This document shows positions 12,592 through 21,872 of a stretch of DNA of 37,559 nucleotides, piece by piece; the first letter of the stretch is position 1, and each line of letters begins with the position of its first letter. Position numbers and translations under genes: made by a program. This stretch comes from a virus, in IMG/VR virus record IMGVR_UViG_3300042519_001602, positions 1 to 37,559 of that record; one strand, given 5' to 3'. A model generated the notes under the pieces. The model was not told where the DNA came from and did not search any database. It was given only the letters and a program-made list of their open reading frames with translations.

Positions 12592-15072
12592 TTAGGTCAG
12601 AGCGACCGATTTCCAAGCGAATCCGTTGTGGATGTACAGCACGTTGGTGTTGGTCGCGTTGTTGGTGTGGAAGTACATCGGCACGTTGGTGCCTGAGACA
12701 TTGGTCGGAGTGCCCGTCGGAGCCCCGGAGCCGGCCGGGATGTAGACGAACCCGTCGATCATCGAGCTGCCGCCAATCGGCCCGATGATATCCCCGCCCA
12801 CCTGGCGGTAGCTAGCCCCCTTGATCAGCTTGCCGGTGGTGCCATCGAACAGAACAAAGTCGCCATCCGTAGCGCTCCCAGGCCCCACCACGTCGCCAGT
12901 GCCAGTGCCCGTGGCTGCGATGGTGATCGTGCCGGAGCCATTGGTGATGGAGATGTTTGCGCCCGCGGTCAGCTTGGCCCGGGCCAGCGTGCTCCCGAGG
13001 CTCTTGCCGATGAGCAGGTCGCCGTCGCTGAAGACATTGCTCTGACCCGTGCCGCCGTTGATCACACCTAGCGTTCCGCTGACTGCGGATCCGCCCAGGG
13101 CAATCTGGGGCAGGTCGATGGCCTGGATGGCAGACATCTGCACCACGGTTCCGTTGCCGCGGAGGTATTGCCCGTTGGTGGTTGCGCCTGCCAGGAACGA
13201 GATGGCCGATGATGCCGAGGTGCTGCTGGTGCCGCCATTGGCCACGCTCAGCACACCGTCCAGCGTGATCGTGCCGGAGGCCGTGATTGGGCTGCCGGAC
13301 GTGGTCAGGCCGGTGCTTCCGCCGGACACACTGACCGACGACACGCTCGCGCCCGCAGTCATGCTGTCCAGCTTGGCCGCGTAGGTGCTGGTCATGTAGC
13401 CGTTCTGCGTGCTGCTCGCCGCGTTCTGGCTGATGACCGGCGTGGTGCTGCCCGTGGCCACGCTGATGTTCGCACCGCCCGAGGCCGACACGTTGGTCAC
13501 CGTGCCGGCATTGCTGGTGTAGCCCGCCGGGTTGGTGTCCGAGTAGGCCCCGAGGTTGGTAAGTGCGCCGCCGGCCGTGGTCGCCCCGGTGCCGCCCTTG
13601 TTGACGGGCAGCGTGCTGGTGATCGTGCCCGCAGAACCCAGCACGTCGATGTTCCACGTGCCGGTTGCCCCGGTGCCGGTGGGCGACGGGATGTCGGTGC
13701 CGATGGCAAGGCCCAGGTTGGTCCGGGCGTCTGAAGCGGTTGTAGCGTTTGTCCCGCCCGAGCCGACGGCCAGCTTGCCGGTCATGGACAGCGTGCCGGA
13801 GGATGTGATCGGGCCTCCCGAGAAGCTGAAGCCCGTGGTCCCACCGTCGGCATTGACGCTGGTCACCGATCCTGAGGCCACCGCGGCATTCAGCGTGGAG
13901 CCGGCCATGGACAGGTTGGTGCCGAGCGTGATTTCGCCCAGGGCAGTGCCCGAGGCATTCGAGCCGATCAGCCTGGCCACCGCGGAGGCCGCCTGCATCT
14001 TGGCGTAGGTCACCGCGTTGTTGGCAATGGTCGCAGCGAAGGACCCTGTGCCAGTGCCTGTCACATCCCCGGTGAGCGTGATGGTCTGGTCGCCGGTGTT
14101 ACTCCCGGAAAGGTTGGAGCCTGTGACAGCGCCTGACGCAGCCACCGAGGAAGGCGTGATGGCGCCCAGGGCAAGACTGATGGCCGGTGTGGTCGTCGGG
14201 TTGGTGACGGTACCGCTGACGCCATTGGCCGTGGTGACCGACACGCTGGTGACGGTGCCGCCGTTGGACGTGTAGTTGGCCGGGTTGGACGCAGGGTAGG
14301 CCCCTAGGCTTGTCAGGGCATCCGGCGCGGTGGTTGCCCCGGTTCCGCCCGAGGCAACGGCCAGGACGCCGCCCAGCGTGATGGTGCCGCTGGTTGTGAT
14401 GGGCCCGCCCGAGGTGGTCAGGCCTGTCGTGCCGCCCGAGACGTTGACGCTGGTCACACCGCCGCCCGTAGGTCCCGGAGGACCGGCAGGCCCGGTGGGG
14501 CCCGCAGGACCCTGGGGCCCTTGCAGTCCGCCGGCACCGAGGGGCTTGGTGGCTCCGGTGTCGAGCCGGGTGATCTCGAGCGTGGTGTAGATCTCGGGCT
14601 GCCCCACATTGGCTGCAATGCCAAGGCCGTCTGCATGGCCTCCGCGCTCGCAGTAGTACTCCAGCCTGTAGATGTTGTCCTTGTGCGGCGTGATGCGCAG
14701 GTTCAGGGACACTTCCATGTCCACGCCGTTGTTGATGTAGAGCGATGGGCCGTACCCGATGACCACCGAGTTGGTCACGTCGTAAATCCGCAGCCTGGTT
14801 CCGCGGGTGTGATGGAACGGTGCCAGTACCTTCACCTGGTAATCGCCGGCAGCCACCTTCCACTCATTGGACGCAAGGTTGATGATCAGGCCATTCGGAT
14901 CGCTGCTGATGGTGTTGAGCGTCCGGGCTGTCCATACAGCAGTCACTGGGGTGCCGCCTGCGACGTTGTTATCCTTCACGTCCTGAAGCACCGCGATCTT
15001 CAGGGTCAGCGAGTCGACGTCCTTCCTCAGCTTGTTGATGAGGATCGTGCTGGTCTGGCTATCGTAGCTCAT
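12592..15072 (-). CDS. Tail fibre with coiled coil, C1q/TNF-like head, collagen-like neck and GGT-rich repeats
   Basis: 826 residues. A short N-terminal coiled coil (8-35) is followed by a jelly-roll-like domain (about 40-170), then a collagen-like run of G-x-y triplets (about 183-202). The rest is made of repeats: SVxVSGGTTGLTTSG..ITxSGTITLxG occurs three times and GGTxATTAxxALTxLGAY repeatedly, as in phage fibre shafts. The C terminus (LYIHNGFAWKS) may be the receptor-binding tip. It shares the segment A-x-T-Y-A-K-x-Q...ARLIG with the protein at 23086-24024. ATGA overlap with the polyvalent gene. Confidence 0.85.
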   Translation of the reverse strand: MSYDSQTSTILINKLRKDVDSLTLKIAVLQDVKDNNVAGGTPVTAVWTARTLNTISSDPNGLIINLASNEWKVAAGDYQVKVLAPFHHTRGTRLRIYDVTNSVVIGYGPSLYINNGVDMEVSLNLRITPHKDNIYRLEYYCERGGHADGLGIAANVGQPEIYTTLEITRLDTGATKPLGAGGLQGPQGPAGPTGPAGPPGPTGGGVTSVNVSGGTTGLTTSGGPITTSGTITLGGVLAVASGGTGATTAPDALTSLGAYPASNPANYTSNGGTVTSVSVTTANGVSGTVTNPTTTPAISLALGAITPSSVAASGAVTGSNLSGSNTGDQTITLTGDVTGTGTGSFAATIANNAVTYAKMQAASAVARLIGSNASGTALGEITLGTNLSMAGSTLNAAVASGSVTSVNADGGTTGFSFSGGPITSSGTLSMTGKLAVGSGGTNATTASDARTNLGLAIGTDIPSPTGTGATGTWNIDVLGSAGTITSTLPVNKGGTGATTAGGALTNLGAYSDTNPAGYTSNAGTVTNVSASGGANISVATGSTTPVISQNAASSTQNGYMTSTYAAKLDSMTAGASVSSVSVSGGSTGLTTSGSPITASGTITLDGVLSVANGGTSSTSASSAISFLAGATTNGQYLRGNGTVVQMSAIQAIDLPQIALGGSAVSGTLGVINGGTGQSNVFSDGDLLIGKSLGSTLARAKLTAGANISITNGSGTITIAATGTGTGDVVGPGSATDGDFVLFDGTTGKLIKGASYRQVGGDIIGPIGGSSMIDGFVYIPAGSGAPTGTPTNVSGTNVPMYFHTNNATNTNVLYIHNGFAWKSVALT

Positions 15073-18000
15073 TTGGTCTTACGTCGAAGGATGCGTTGGG
15101 CCTCGTCAAGGCTACTGGCGATGCCTATCAGGCTGCCTGCGGGGCCGTAGAGGCGGAAGGAGCCCTTGGTCTTGCCCGGGATGGCCCGGAAGCCGCCCTG
15201 GAAGCTGTAGGCGCCGGGCATGGCTGAGTCGGGGGAGGGCATGAACTTGGGGTCGTACCCAAACTCAAAGATCGAATCGCCGTTGGTGTAGAGGTCGCCG
15301 GCGGGCACCGTCTTCTCCAGGATCTTGTAGTCGCCGCCCAGCGCACCCTCGCCATGCATCACGGCATAGCTCTTCATCGTGGTGATCCAGTCGCCGGGGT
15401 TGATCTCGTTGGACTGGATATCCTTAGGGATGGCCCGGAACACCTTCACAGGTGCATCCGGTTTGCCCTTGGTAGCCTGGATTATACGGATGGCAGCCTT
15501 GTCCGTTGTGTCACCGCTTGCGACGCCGTAATAGCGGGCCGCATTTGGCCCGTAGACGTCGTCTGGATAGACGTCCTTCAGATTGTCCAGCGGGGCACCC
15601 GAATCGCGCTGTGGGGCACGGTGCTCGCCGCTGTAGTCGGGCATGAAGCGCTGGGCGCCTACTTCAGGCCCAGGCGCTTGGCCCGCTTGGCCTGCGCCCA
15701 TTCCTTCGCTGCCTCCAGTGCTCCCGATTGCGCGTACTCGTCCTGTTCCTCCTGCATAGACGTCAGACGGTCGTCCAACCACTGACTGATAGAGGGAGGA
15801 GGCTGCAGAGGCATAGTCTGACTCTCCTGATTTGCTGCGGTAGTTGAGTTTTTCATAGAGTTCCTTTTCGAGATACCACAGCACGGCCTGCAGGTCCGCG
15901 TTCTCCAGCTCAATGCCACGGGAACGCAGCTCCGACTGAACCTCTGCGATACGCTCACGAATCCAGCGCCGGTGGGTGCCGTCGACCGGAGCCTCGACCA
16001 GGGGATTCAAGCCCTTTTTTAGAGCGTTTGCAAACTTTCTTGTTTCCTCGAGTGCGGATTGACCGGCCTCGGAGGATTTCTTAGCCGTTTCGCGTAGGGC
16101 TTTCTTGGAGAACCTGCCGGAGATGGTTGTGGCAGCACCGTCGATGGATGTGCCCTTAAGATCGCCACGCTTGACTCCAAGCATCTCGAACTCAGACGGG
16201 GTCAGCCTAGCGACTGCGTCACGCAGGTTGTTGCGCATCTCACGTAGTTTTGCCTTTGAGAGTGGGGCCACCTGGGTGCCAGTGAGGCGGCCGAGTGTGC
16301 GCATGAACCAACGGTCCATGGTCACCGATGAGAAGTCGCCGTAGAGGTTGTTGAAGAACGAACCCAGCTTGGGTCCAAGCACCACCGCAAACGGAACCAC
16401 CTCGTCGACACGCTCTGAAGACCCGATTGAGTTGGCCTGCTTTTTGGTCCAACCGAAGACATCAACCAAGGCCTGGCGCAAATCCTTCACGGTGCCTTTC
16501 TGCACCATGAAGTCCTTGGTCTTCTCCCAGCCGATGTCCTTGATGAACTCGTTGAGCATTTCCAGGTTGGTCTGGATGTTCTCAATGCGGTCACCGGATA
16601 CAAACTCGCCGGAGATTTCGCCGGTGTTCTTCCAGTTGGAATATTCCTTCCAGGTCTGCTGGAACTGCGGGCCCACCTTGTTGCCATCCGACGTAGCCGC
16701 CAAGATGGCCTTAAAGATGAAGTCGTTCTCGGGATTGGCGAGATCCGGGTCCAGATCACGCATCACGTCCATGGTCAGCTTGACGTTCTCGTCGTACCAG
16801 CCCTTGGCCTCGGGGTGCAGTTTGACGGCGCGGTCGATCTCCTGAACCAACAGGTTGACCAACCGGGCGTTGTCTTGAGTGTTCGATTTGCGGTACTCAA
16901 TCGCCTTCCCGAACAGATTCTGGAATGCGTTGGCAATGTCGATGACCTTGGGCCTGCGCGGAAGCTCCAGCTTCAGCACGTCATCCAGAACAGCAAGACC
17001 GTCGCTCTTACCATCCGGCATGAACCTCACATCCCCCGCTTGTCGAACCGCCCCGAGTTCTTGCCCGCTTTCTTCTCGGCCTTGCGTGCGACCGACATTG
17101 CTATCGCCACGGCCTGCTTCTGCGGTTTGCCGGACTTCATCTCGCGCCGGATATTGCTGCTGACGGACTTCTGGCTGTAGCCTTGCTTGAGTGGCATAAT
17201 CTTTTTCTGCTTTGAGTTTTGCTTGTCCTTCGGTGTCGAAGATCCCGGCGGTTGATCCATCGGGGCCATACAGGCGGAACTTACCGCCCTTCGACAAGAT
17301 CCGGTAGCCGCCCACCAGGTCGCTCTGGACTCTGGTCTCACCAACCTGCTCGGCAGGCTGGAAGTTGAGCTGGGTGCGGCGGTAGCTCGACTGCTCTCCC
17401 ATGTCACCGGACCACGGGATTTCCGTTCCGGTGGTGTTGGTGTTCTGGATGCGCTCAATGCGCAGGTCCTGGTAGACCGACCCGCCCTTGCGGCTGGCCT
17501 CGTAGCCAGCGGTCGGTAGGTTGATCATGGTGTCGCCCTTCTTGGGGACGGCGCCCATCACCTCGTTGAAGAAGTTGCGCTTCTTGGCGCCTTCAATACC
17601 GCCACCGAGAGCCTCCGCGGAAGGCGCGGCGTTCTGCTCCGCAATGTTCTTCAGGTACACGTCCTTGAGCGTGGACATGGCCTGGTCGTAGTTGCCGAAC
17701 AGGTTCTTGTAGGCGGGCTTGGTCAGGGTCTTGTACATCCGGGCCTGCACCTTGCCCCAGTCGACAGCCTTGATGTTCACACCGCCCTTGCTGTTGATCG
17801 AGATCCCGTAAGGCAGGAACAGCTTCTCGGACTCTCCAAACACGCCAGACTTGCCCGTGGAACCGTAGACCTTCCAGTACTTGCCCTCCATCAGCGTGCC
17901 GTCGCGGATGGCTGTGGCGATGTCGATCAGGCTGCGCGATGTGGACGGGCTGAAGATACCGCTCTTTGACACAGCATCAGCCTCGGCAAGGCTCAGTCGG

Positions 18001-20462
18001 CCTTCGATGATCGGGTTGCCCTTGGCGTCAAGACCACTGACGCTGCCACGCTCGTTCTGGGGCACCGTCTCGATGACCTGCATCGTGCGGTTGGCCACGT
18101 CGGCAGTCTTGGCGGCCAGCTCTGCCTTTGAGAGCGGTCGGATGATGCTGCCATCCGGGCCTGTCATAAACAGGTCGGAGTAGCCACGGGCCATGATCAC
18201 CGCATTCTGCTGCGCCTGCGTGAGCTTCTTGAGGTCAACCTTCTGCTCGGTAGGCTCGTAGCCTTCCTTGGGCGTCACCAGGTTCTTGATGGCGTCCTCC
18301 ATCCACGGGATCTTGATGCGCTTGCCGTTGGCGTCGTAGAAGGTCCGGGCAACAGGGTCGAAGCCGTTCTGCAGCGCCTGCCTGGTGAACCGCTCGGAGA
18401 CGGCCTCCTTGGCGTTGTTGAATGCCAACTCAAAGAAGGACGGGATGCGTCCAGGCAGCAGCGTCTTGGGGTCTTTGCCTTTGAGGAACTCCTGCGTGTA
18501 GTACGCAGCGAACTCATCGGTCATCCGCTTGAGTTGCTCGATACGCTGGGCACGCTGCAGTGCCGGATCGAAGGCATCACGCAGCTCAGTGCGAATACGG
18601 TCGGCAACAATCGGAGCACCGCTGGCCTGCAGCTTGTCCGCGTAGCGGTTTGCGAAGTCGGTGAACTGCCGCTGGAACTCAGGCGACTGTGCCGAGGTCT
18701 CGATCACTTGGGAACCGAGCCGGCTGACCACGTCACCAGTGATGCGGGCGTGAAGGATCTCATGCGGAAGCGTCTCGGGCTTCGCACGGTCGACGTTGAT
18801 CAGGATCGTCGGCTTGCCGCTCTTGATGTTGTCCGGGCCGATAGACACGCCGGCGTAGTTGACCGACTGCAGCGAGGTTGGGACAGCATCACCATCTCCA
18901 TGGAAGATCACCTCGACGCCGCTGTTCTCAGCCCCAGCAACCTCGGACAGAGCCTTGGTGAGCTGCTTGTTGTCCAGGCCAGCGTAGAGTTTGGCTCGGG
19001 CCTCGGAGTCCTTGATCGTGGAAAGCTGCTCAGCCCCGGTATCCGGGTCGATGTAGGTGAACTGCACCTCGGTGGGCCGGGTGTTCAGGTCGTCGACTGC
19101 GGTCTGTCGGACACGGCCACCGTTTAACGCACCGGATGACGCTGCCTTGGCCAACCGGAACCCGGCGTCGATGCCACCAAAGGCAAGACCACTGCCAACA
19201 GCCGCGGCAACCGCCTCACCCTCTTCGCCAGTCAGGCCTGCCAACAAACCGCCACCAACAGCAGCACCGGCAGCCGGGATGAGGATTGATGCGGCGGTCT
19301 TGATCGGGGTCTCCAGGCCTGAACGGGCCAGCGCTGTGCCGAAAGCACGGGCACCAGCGGAAGCACCTTCAGCCGCTGCAATGCGTTCCCCTGCGCCCAG
19401 AAGGCCTCTCTGGATCGGAGTAAGTGCTTGGCCACCCGAGATAGCCCCGGCCTCTCCAAGCGTCTCCATGGTGGCTCCTGCGGCCTTAGTGCCACCAATG
19501 ATTCGGGATACAGTGCCAAGACCCGGGACGTTCAACTGGGCAGTGATCGGAAGGCCTGCAGCCTCACCGAGGGCCACGCCGGTTGTGCCCCTGGCAATTG
19601 CCTCCTGCACGGCCTGGCCCATCTGCGGAGATCCGGTGACCCTAGCTGCAAAGGCGCCGGCACCAGTCTCGGGAGCCCGGCCCAATGCCGCGATGCGCTC
19701 GCCACCACGCTGCAGTGCAGCACCCGCCCTGGGGATGAGAGGCGCAGCACGTTGGAGCAGCATTGACGCCGCTTTTCCACCGCCGGCAAAGGCAATGGAT
19801 GACGGGTCGGCAGCAAACCCGCCAACCTCAAGTCCTGGCTGGCTGATAGCTTCCTGCGGGATGTTGTAGGCCTGTAGGAACTCCTGGGCAGCAGGCACGC
19901 GCTCTTCTTCCGGCGCATTGGCACGGGCCAACTGGCGCTTGATCTCGGAAGTCGCCAGGAAGGCTTCGTAGCGGTCATCGTCGCTGCGCAGCTTGCCTGT
20001 CAGCTTCTCCAGATTGCTCAGTGCGACATCGTAGGCGCCGCGGGCCATGCTTTCGCCCTTTAGGCGGGACTGCACTGCAATCTCAGCCGCGGTGCCTAAA
20101 GCCACATCGGTCGGCATTATGCCTTCCTGAGGGTCAATGTACTGCCCGATGGCTTCGCCCAGCTTGTAGGGCATCGTGGCGATGTCCACAGCGGTCTGGG
20201 CGGCAGCGGTGCCGATAGTCTCCAGCGGCTTCTCGCCGAGCAGAGGCTTGGTCTTGGAGACCTTGAGGTAGTCGAGGAACTCCTGCTTGCTGGGCGTGTA
20301 GTCGGTTTGCGCTGCCTGGAACTGCAGCACCTTGTTGTAGGAATCCTCAGGGGTGGGATCGACCTCGATGCCTCCCTGTACAAAGCCGCCTTGCGCCATC
20401 GGAGGCGCGGCTTGTTGCTGCGGCTCTGCGTCGACAACAATTCCGCCTTCAACGAATGGCAT
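15069..20462 (-). CDS. Giant polyvalent internal virion protein (zincin-like and ADP-ribosyltransferase-like domains)
   Basis: 1797 residues, the largest gene. The first third is Ala/Gly-rich and helical, with hydrophobic stretches near 390-440, as in ejected internal proteins. A metallopeptidase-like site HEILH (567-571) follows. Residues about 1055-1090 and 1763-1790 are copies of a FRLYGP-G domain. Two RFMPD junctions lie at Met1148 and Met1607. The last 190 residues look like an ADP-ribosyltransferase: VFRA (Arg), GDWITTMKSYAVMHG, then DSIFEFGY (Glu). It is probably ejected into the host with the DNA. Between modules are low-complexity linkers, each overprinted by a small gene in another frame, so this ORF looks like a fusion of three older genes. 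Confidence 0.85.
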   Translation of the reverse strand: MPFVEGGIVVDAEPQQQAAPPMAQGGFVQGGIEVDPTPEDSYNKVLQFQAAQTDYTPSKQEFLDYLKVSKTKPLLGEKPLETIGTAAAQTAVDIATMPYKLGEAIGQYIDPQEGIMPTDVALGTAAEIAVQSRLKGESMARGAYDVALSNLEKLTGKLRSDDDRYEAFLATSEIKRQLARANAPEEERVPAAQEFLQAYNIPQEAISQPGLEVGGFAADPSSIAFAGGGKAASMLLQRAAPLIPRAGAALQRGGERIAALGRAPETGAGAFAARVTGSPQMGQAVQEAIARGTTGVALGEAAGLPITAQLNVPGLGTVSRIIGGTKAAGATMETLGEAGAISGGQALTPIQRGLLGAGERIAAAEGASAGARAFGTALARSGLETPIKTAASILIPAAGAAVGGGLLAGLTGEEGEAVAAAVGSGLAFGGIDAGFRLAKAASSGALNGGRVRQTAVDDLNTRPTEVQFTYIDPDTGAEQLSTIKDSEARAKLYAGLDNKQLTKALSEVAGAENSGVEVIFHGDGDAVPTSLQSVNYAGVSIGPDNIKSGKPTILINVDRAKPETLPHEILHARITGDVVSRLGSQVIETSAQSPEFQRQFTDFANRYADKLQASGAPIVADRIRTELRDAFDPALQRAQRIEQLKRMTDEFAAYYTQEFLKGKDPKTLLPGRIPSFFELAFNNAKEAVSERFTRQALQNGFDPVARTFYDANGKRIKIPWMEDAIKNLVTPKEGYEPTEQKVDLKKLTQAQQNAVIMARGYSDLFMTGPDGSIIRPLSKAELAAKTADVANRTMQVIETVPQNERGSVSGLDAKGNPIIEGRLSLAEADAVSKSGIFSPSTSRSLIDIATAIRDGTLMEGKYWKVYGSTGKSGVFGESEKLFLPYGISINSKGGVNIKAVDWGKVQARMYKTLTKPAYKNLFGNYDQAMSTLKDVYLKNIAEQNAAPSAEALGGGIEGAKKRNFFNEVMGAVPKKGDTMINLPTAGYEASRKGGSVYQDLRIERIQNTNTTGTEIPWSGDMGEQSSYRRTQLNFQPAEQVGETRVQSDLVGGYRILSKGGKFRLYGPDGSTAGIFDTEGQAKLKAEKDYATQARLQPEVRQQQYPARDEVRQTAEAGRGDSNVGRTQGREESGQELGAVRQAGDVRFMPDGKSDGLAVLDDVLKLELPRRPKVIDIANAFQNLFGKAIEYRKSNTQDNARLVNLLVQEIDRAVKLHPEAKGWYDENVKLTMDVMRDLDPDLANPENDFIFKAILAATSDGNKVGPQFQQTWKEYSNWKNTGEISGEFVSGDRIENIQTNLEMLNEFIKDIGWEKTKDFMVQKGTVKDLRQALVDVFGWTKKQANSIGSSERVDEVVPFAVVLGPKLGSFFNNLYGDFSSVTMDRWFMRTLGRLTGTQVAPLSKAKLREMRNNLRDAVARLTPSEFEMLGVKRGDLKGTSIDGAATTISGRFSKKALRETAKKSSEAGQSALEETRKFANALKKGLNPLVEAPVDGTHRRWIRERIAEVQSELRSRGIELENADLQAVLWYLEKELYEKLNYRSKSGESDYASAASSLYQSVVGRPSDVYAGGTGRVRAIGSTGGSEGMGAGQAGQAPGPEVGAQRFMPDYSGEHRAPQRDSGAPLDNLKDVYPDDVYGPNAARYYGVASGDTTDKAAIRIIQATKGKPDAPVKVFRAIPKDIQSNEINPGDWITTMKSYAVMHGEGALGGDYKILEKTVPAGDLYTNGDSIFEFGYDPKFMPSPDSAMPGAYSFQGGFRAIPGKTKGSFRLYGPAGSLIGIASSLDEAQRILRRKTK
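15659..15856 (-). CDS. Small helical protein overprinted in the polyvalent gene (nested gene 2)
   Basis: 65 residues in the +1 frame of the giant gene. Protein-like sequence: SISQWLDDRLTSMQEEQDEY, then a helix EAAKEWAQAKRAKRLGLK. AAGGA stands six bases before the ATG, and a second ATG at 15814 also has AGGAG. In the giant frame this stretch gives only a Gly/Ser/Ala linker, and natural codon use is in the nested frame. It ends 14 bp before the ATG of RFMPD Met1607, the spacing of an ordinary gene junction. Function unknown. Confidence 0.65.
   Translation of the reverse strand: MKNSTTAANQESQTMPLQPPPSISQWLDDRLTSMQEEQDEYAQSGALEAAKEWAQAKRAKRLGLK
17027..17197 (-). CDS. Small basic phage protein overprinted in the polyvalent gene (nested gene 1)
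   Basis: 56 residues in the same +1 frame as the other nested gene. The sequence MPLKQGYSQKSVSSN followed by EMKSGKPQKQAVAIAMSVARK is the recognisable pattern of a small basic phage family (start MPL-basic, then G-K-P-x-K-Q-A-V-A-I-A). In the giant frame the same bases give a Gln/Arg/Glu-rich linker without pattern. The stop codon lies 5 bp before the ATG of RFMPD Met1148. The ATG has a GAAAAAGATT leader without Shine-Dalgarno, like other late genes. Function unknown; the basic helices suggest nucleic-acid binding. Confidence 0.75.
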   Translation of the reverse strand: MPLKQGYSQKSVSSNIRREMKSGKPQKQAVAIAMSVARKAEKKAGKNSGRFDKRGM

Positions 20463-20465
20463 AGG

Positions 20466-21863
20466 TCAGTCTTTTATTTCAAACTCTTGGTATTTATTTT
20501 TTGCAGGATTGAAGACGAGGGCATACTTTACGCCTGCAGCACGCATATCTTGTTCCGACTGAAAGCGCTGAAGGTTCTGAGCCTGACTTTGCTGCGAGAC
20601 TGAACGCCATTTGGCGATGGTGTTTTGCGGCAGAACAGCGTTTTCAGGCACACCGCGGATCTTCGCTTGGCTGATGATATCCTGAATGGTGGGCTGCGCT
20701 GCATTGATCGAACCACGCACAATAGCTTCAGCGGAACTCTTGATTTCCTTGCGGACTTCAGGCGTCAGCTTGTTGCCGGTGGCGTAGCTGTTGTACCAGT
20801 TCTGAACCTGTGTCGGAAGGCTTCCAGCATTTCCGAGCGTCTTGAACTCTCCCTCACGAACGACGCTGCCAGGGTCAAGCGCCTTCATGTACTTCATTAT
20901 CAAAGCAATGTCAGCGGCAGGAGTGGTTCCGAGCTCCTTTATCTCATCAAGGATCTTCACCTGCTCATTCAGCGCGGTGAACTCCGGCAGCTTCATCAAT
21001 GAGCTCTGGGTGTCGTTCGCCCACTTCTGTTGAGCCTCCGGCAGCTTGTCGATCTCTGCCTGCACTTGAGGCTGTGCTTTGATCGGAGCGCCGGCAGCTT
21101 TGCCCGAGATCATTGGCTGAACGTAGTCAGTGCCCGGGACAGGCATAGAGGTGACCGTAGCCGGCAATCCGTATTCCACCTTGGTTCCCTCGGGACCGAC
21201 AGTCGCACCGAGCGCAGTCATGTTTGCGGGAATGGAAGTACCCATCCTGCGCATCATCGGGATCAACGCCTGCATCTGGGTCGGAGTCAGCTTGTCTCCG
21301 TACTTACCAAGCATCTCCTGCGTGACGTCCTGATAAGGAACGGTAGGAGCTCGTCCAGGCTGCATGGACATAACCTCGCCCAAGGCCTGCGTGAAGTACG
21401 GAGCGGCAGCAGCCTCGCGCTGTGCGGTGCCCAACTGCAACGCACCCAACTGCAACTGCTGGCGGGTGGCCTCGTCGGTAAGTTCCCGAGCCCGCTGCTT
21501 ATCAGCCCGATCCAGGAAGAACTCGGCATTCAGCAGCGTGGCCTTCTTCTGCGGGATGGACATTGACGAAAACTTCTCGATGTCGCCGAGCAGCTTCGAC
21601 TCGGCGCTGTTCTTGTCCATGATGTTGCCGCTCTGGGCAACGGTGTTCAGATACGGGGCCAGCGACTCGAGCCGGGTCTGCAGGAACTCGTTCTCCTGCT
21701 TGTTCTGGCCGTAGCGCTGCAGCGACTCGCCGATGGCGTTGCCGATGGCCTGGATGCCCTGGCCGATGTTCCGGCCGGACTGAGCGTAGGCCTCGATGAA
21801 GCCGGAAGGCACTGCGGAAGGTCCGCCGCCCTGGTAGCCTGCTGAGTAGCCGTAGGTTGCCAT
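20466..21863 (-). CDS. Internal virion / ejection protein, 465 residues
   Basis: Gly-rich N terminus (GYSAGYQGGG), then long helices with high Gln and Ala. A conserved-looking core near 310-375 reads ADIALIMKYMKALDPGSVVRE-G-E-F, then a helix with the LTPEVRKEI pattern, a signature I associate with podophage internal proteins. It starts 10 bp after the stop of the preceding internal-protein gene. Probably part of the channel or ejectosome assembled at infection, with its neighbours. Confidence 0.75.
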   Translation of the reverse strand: MATYGYSAGYQGGGPSAVPSGFIEAYAQSGRNIGQGIQAIGNAIGESLQRYGQNKQENEFLQTRLESLAPYLNTVAQSGNIMDKNSAESKLLGDIEKFSSMSIPQKKATLLNAEFFLDRADKQRARELTDEATRQQLQLGALQLGTAQREAAAAPYFTQALGEVMSMQPGRAPTVPYQDVTQEMLGKYGDKLTPTQMQALIPMMRRMGTSIPANMTALGATVGPEGTKVEYGLPATVTSMPVPGTDYVQPMISGKAAGAPIKAQPQVQAEIDKLPEAQQKWANDTQSSLMKLPEFTALNEQVKILDEIKELGTTPAADIALIMKYMKALDPGSVVREGEFKTLGNAGSLPTQVQNWYNSYATGNKLTPEVRKEIKSSAEAIVRGSINAAQPTIQDIISQAKIRGVPENAVLPQNTIAKWRSVSQQSQAQNLQRFQSEQDMRAAGVKYALVFNPAKNKYQEFEIKD

Positions 21864-21872
21864 AAATTATCT

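Noticed and set aside
13497-14863. Minus-strand frames of 60-281 codons within the tail fibre region
   Set aside because: They are shadows of the repetitive Gly/Thr/Ser-rich fibre gene, with His/Arg/Gln-rich translation.
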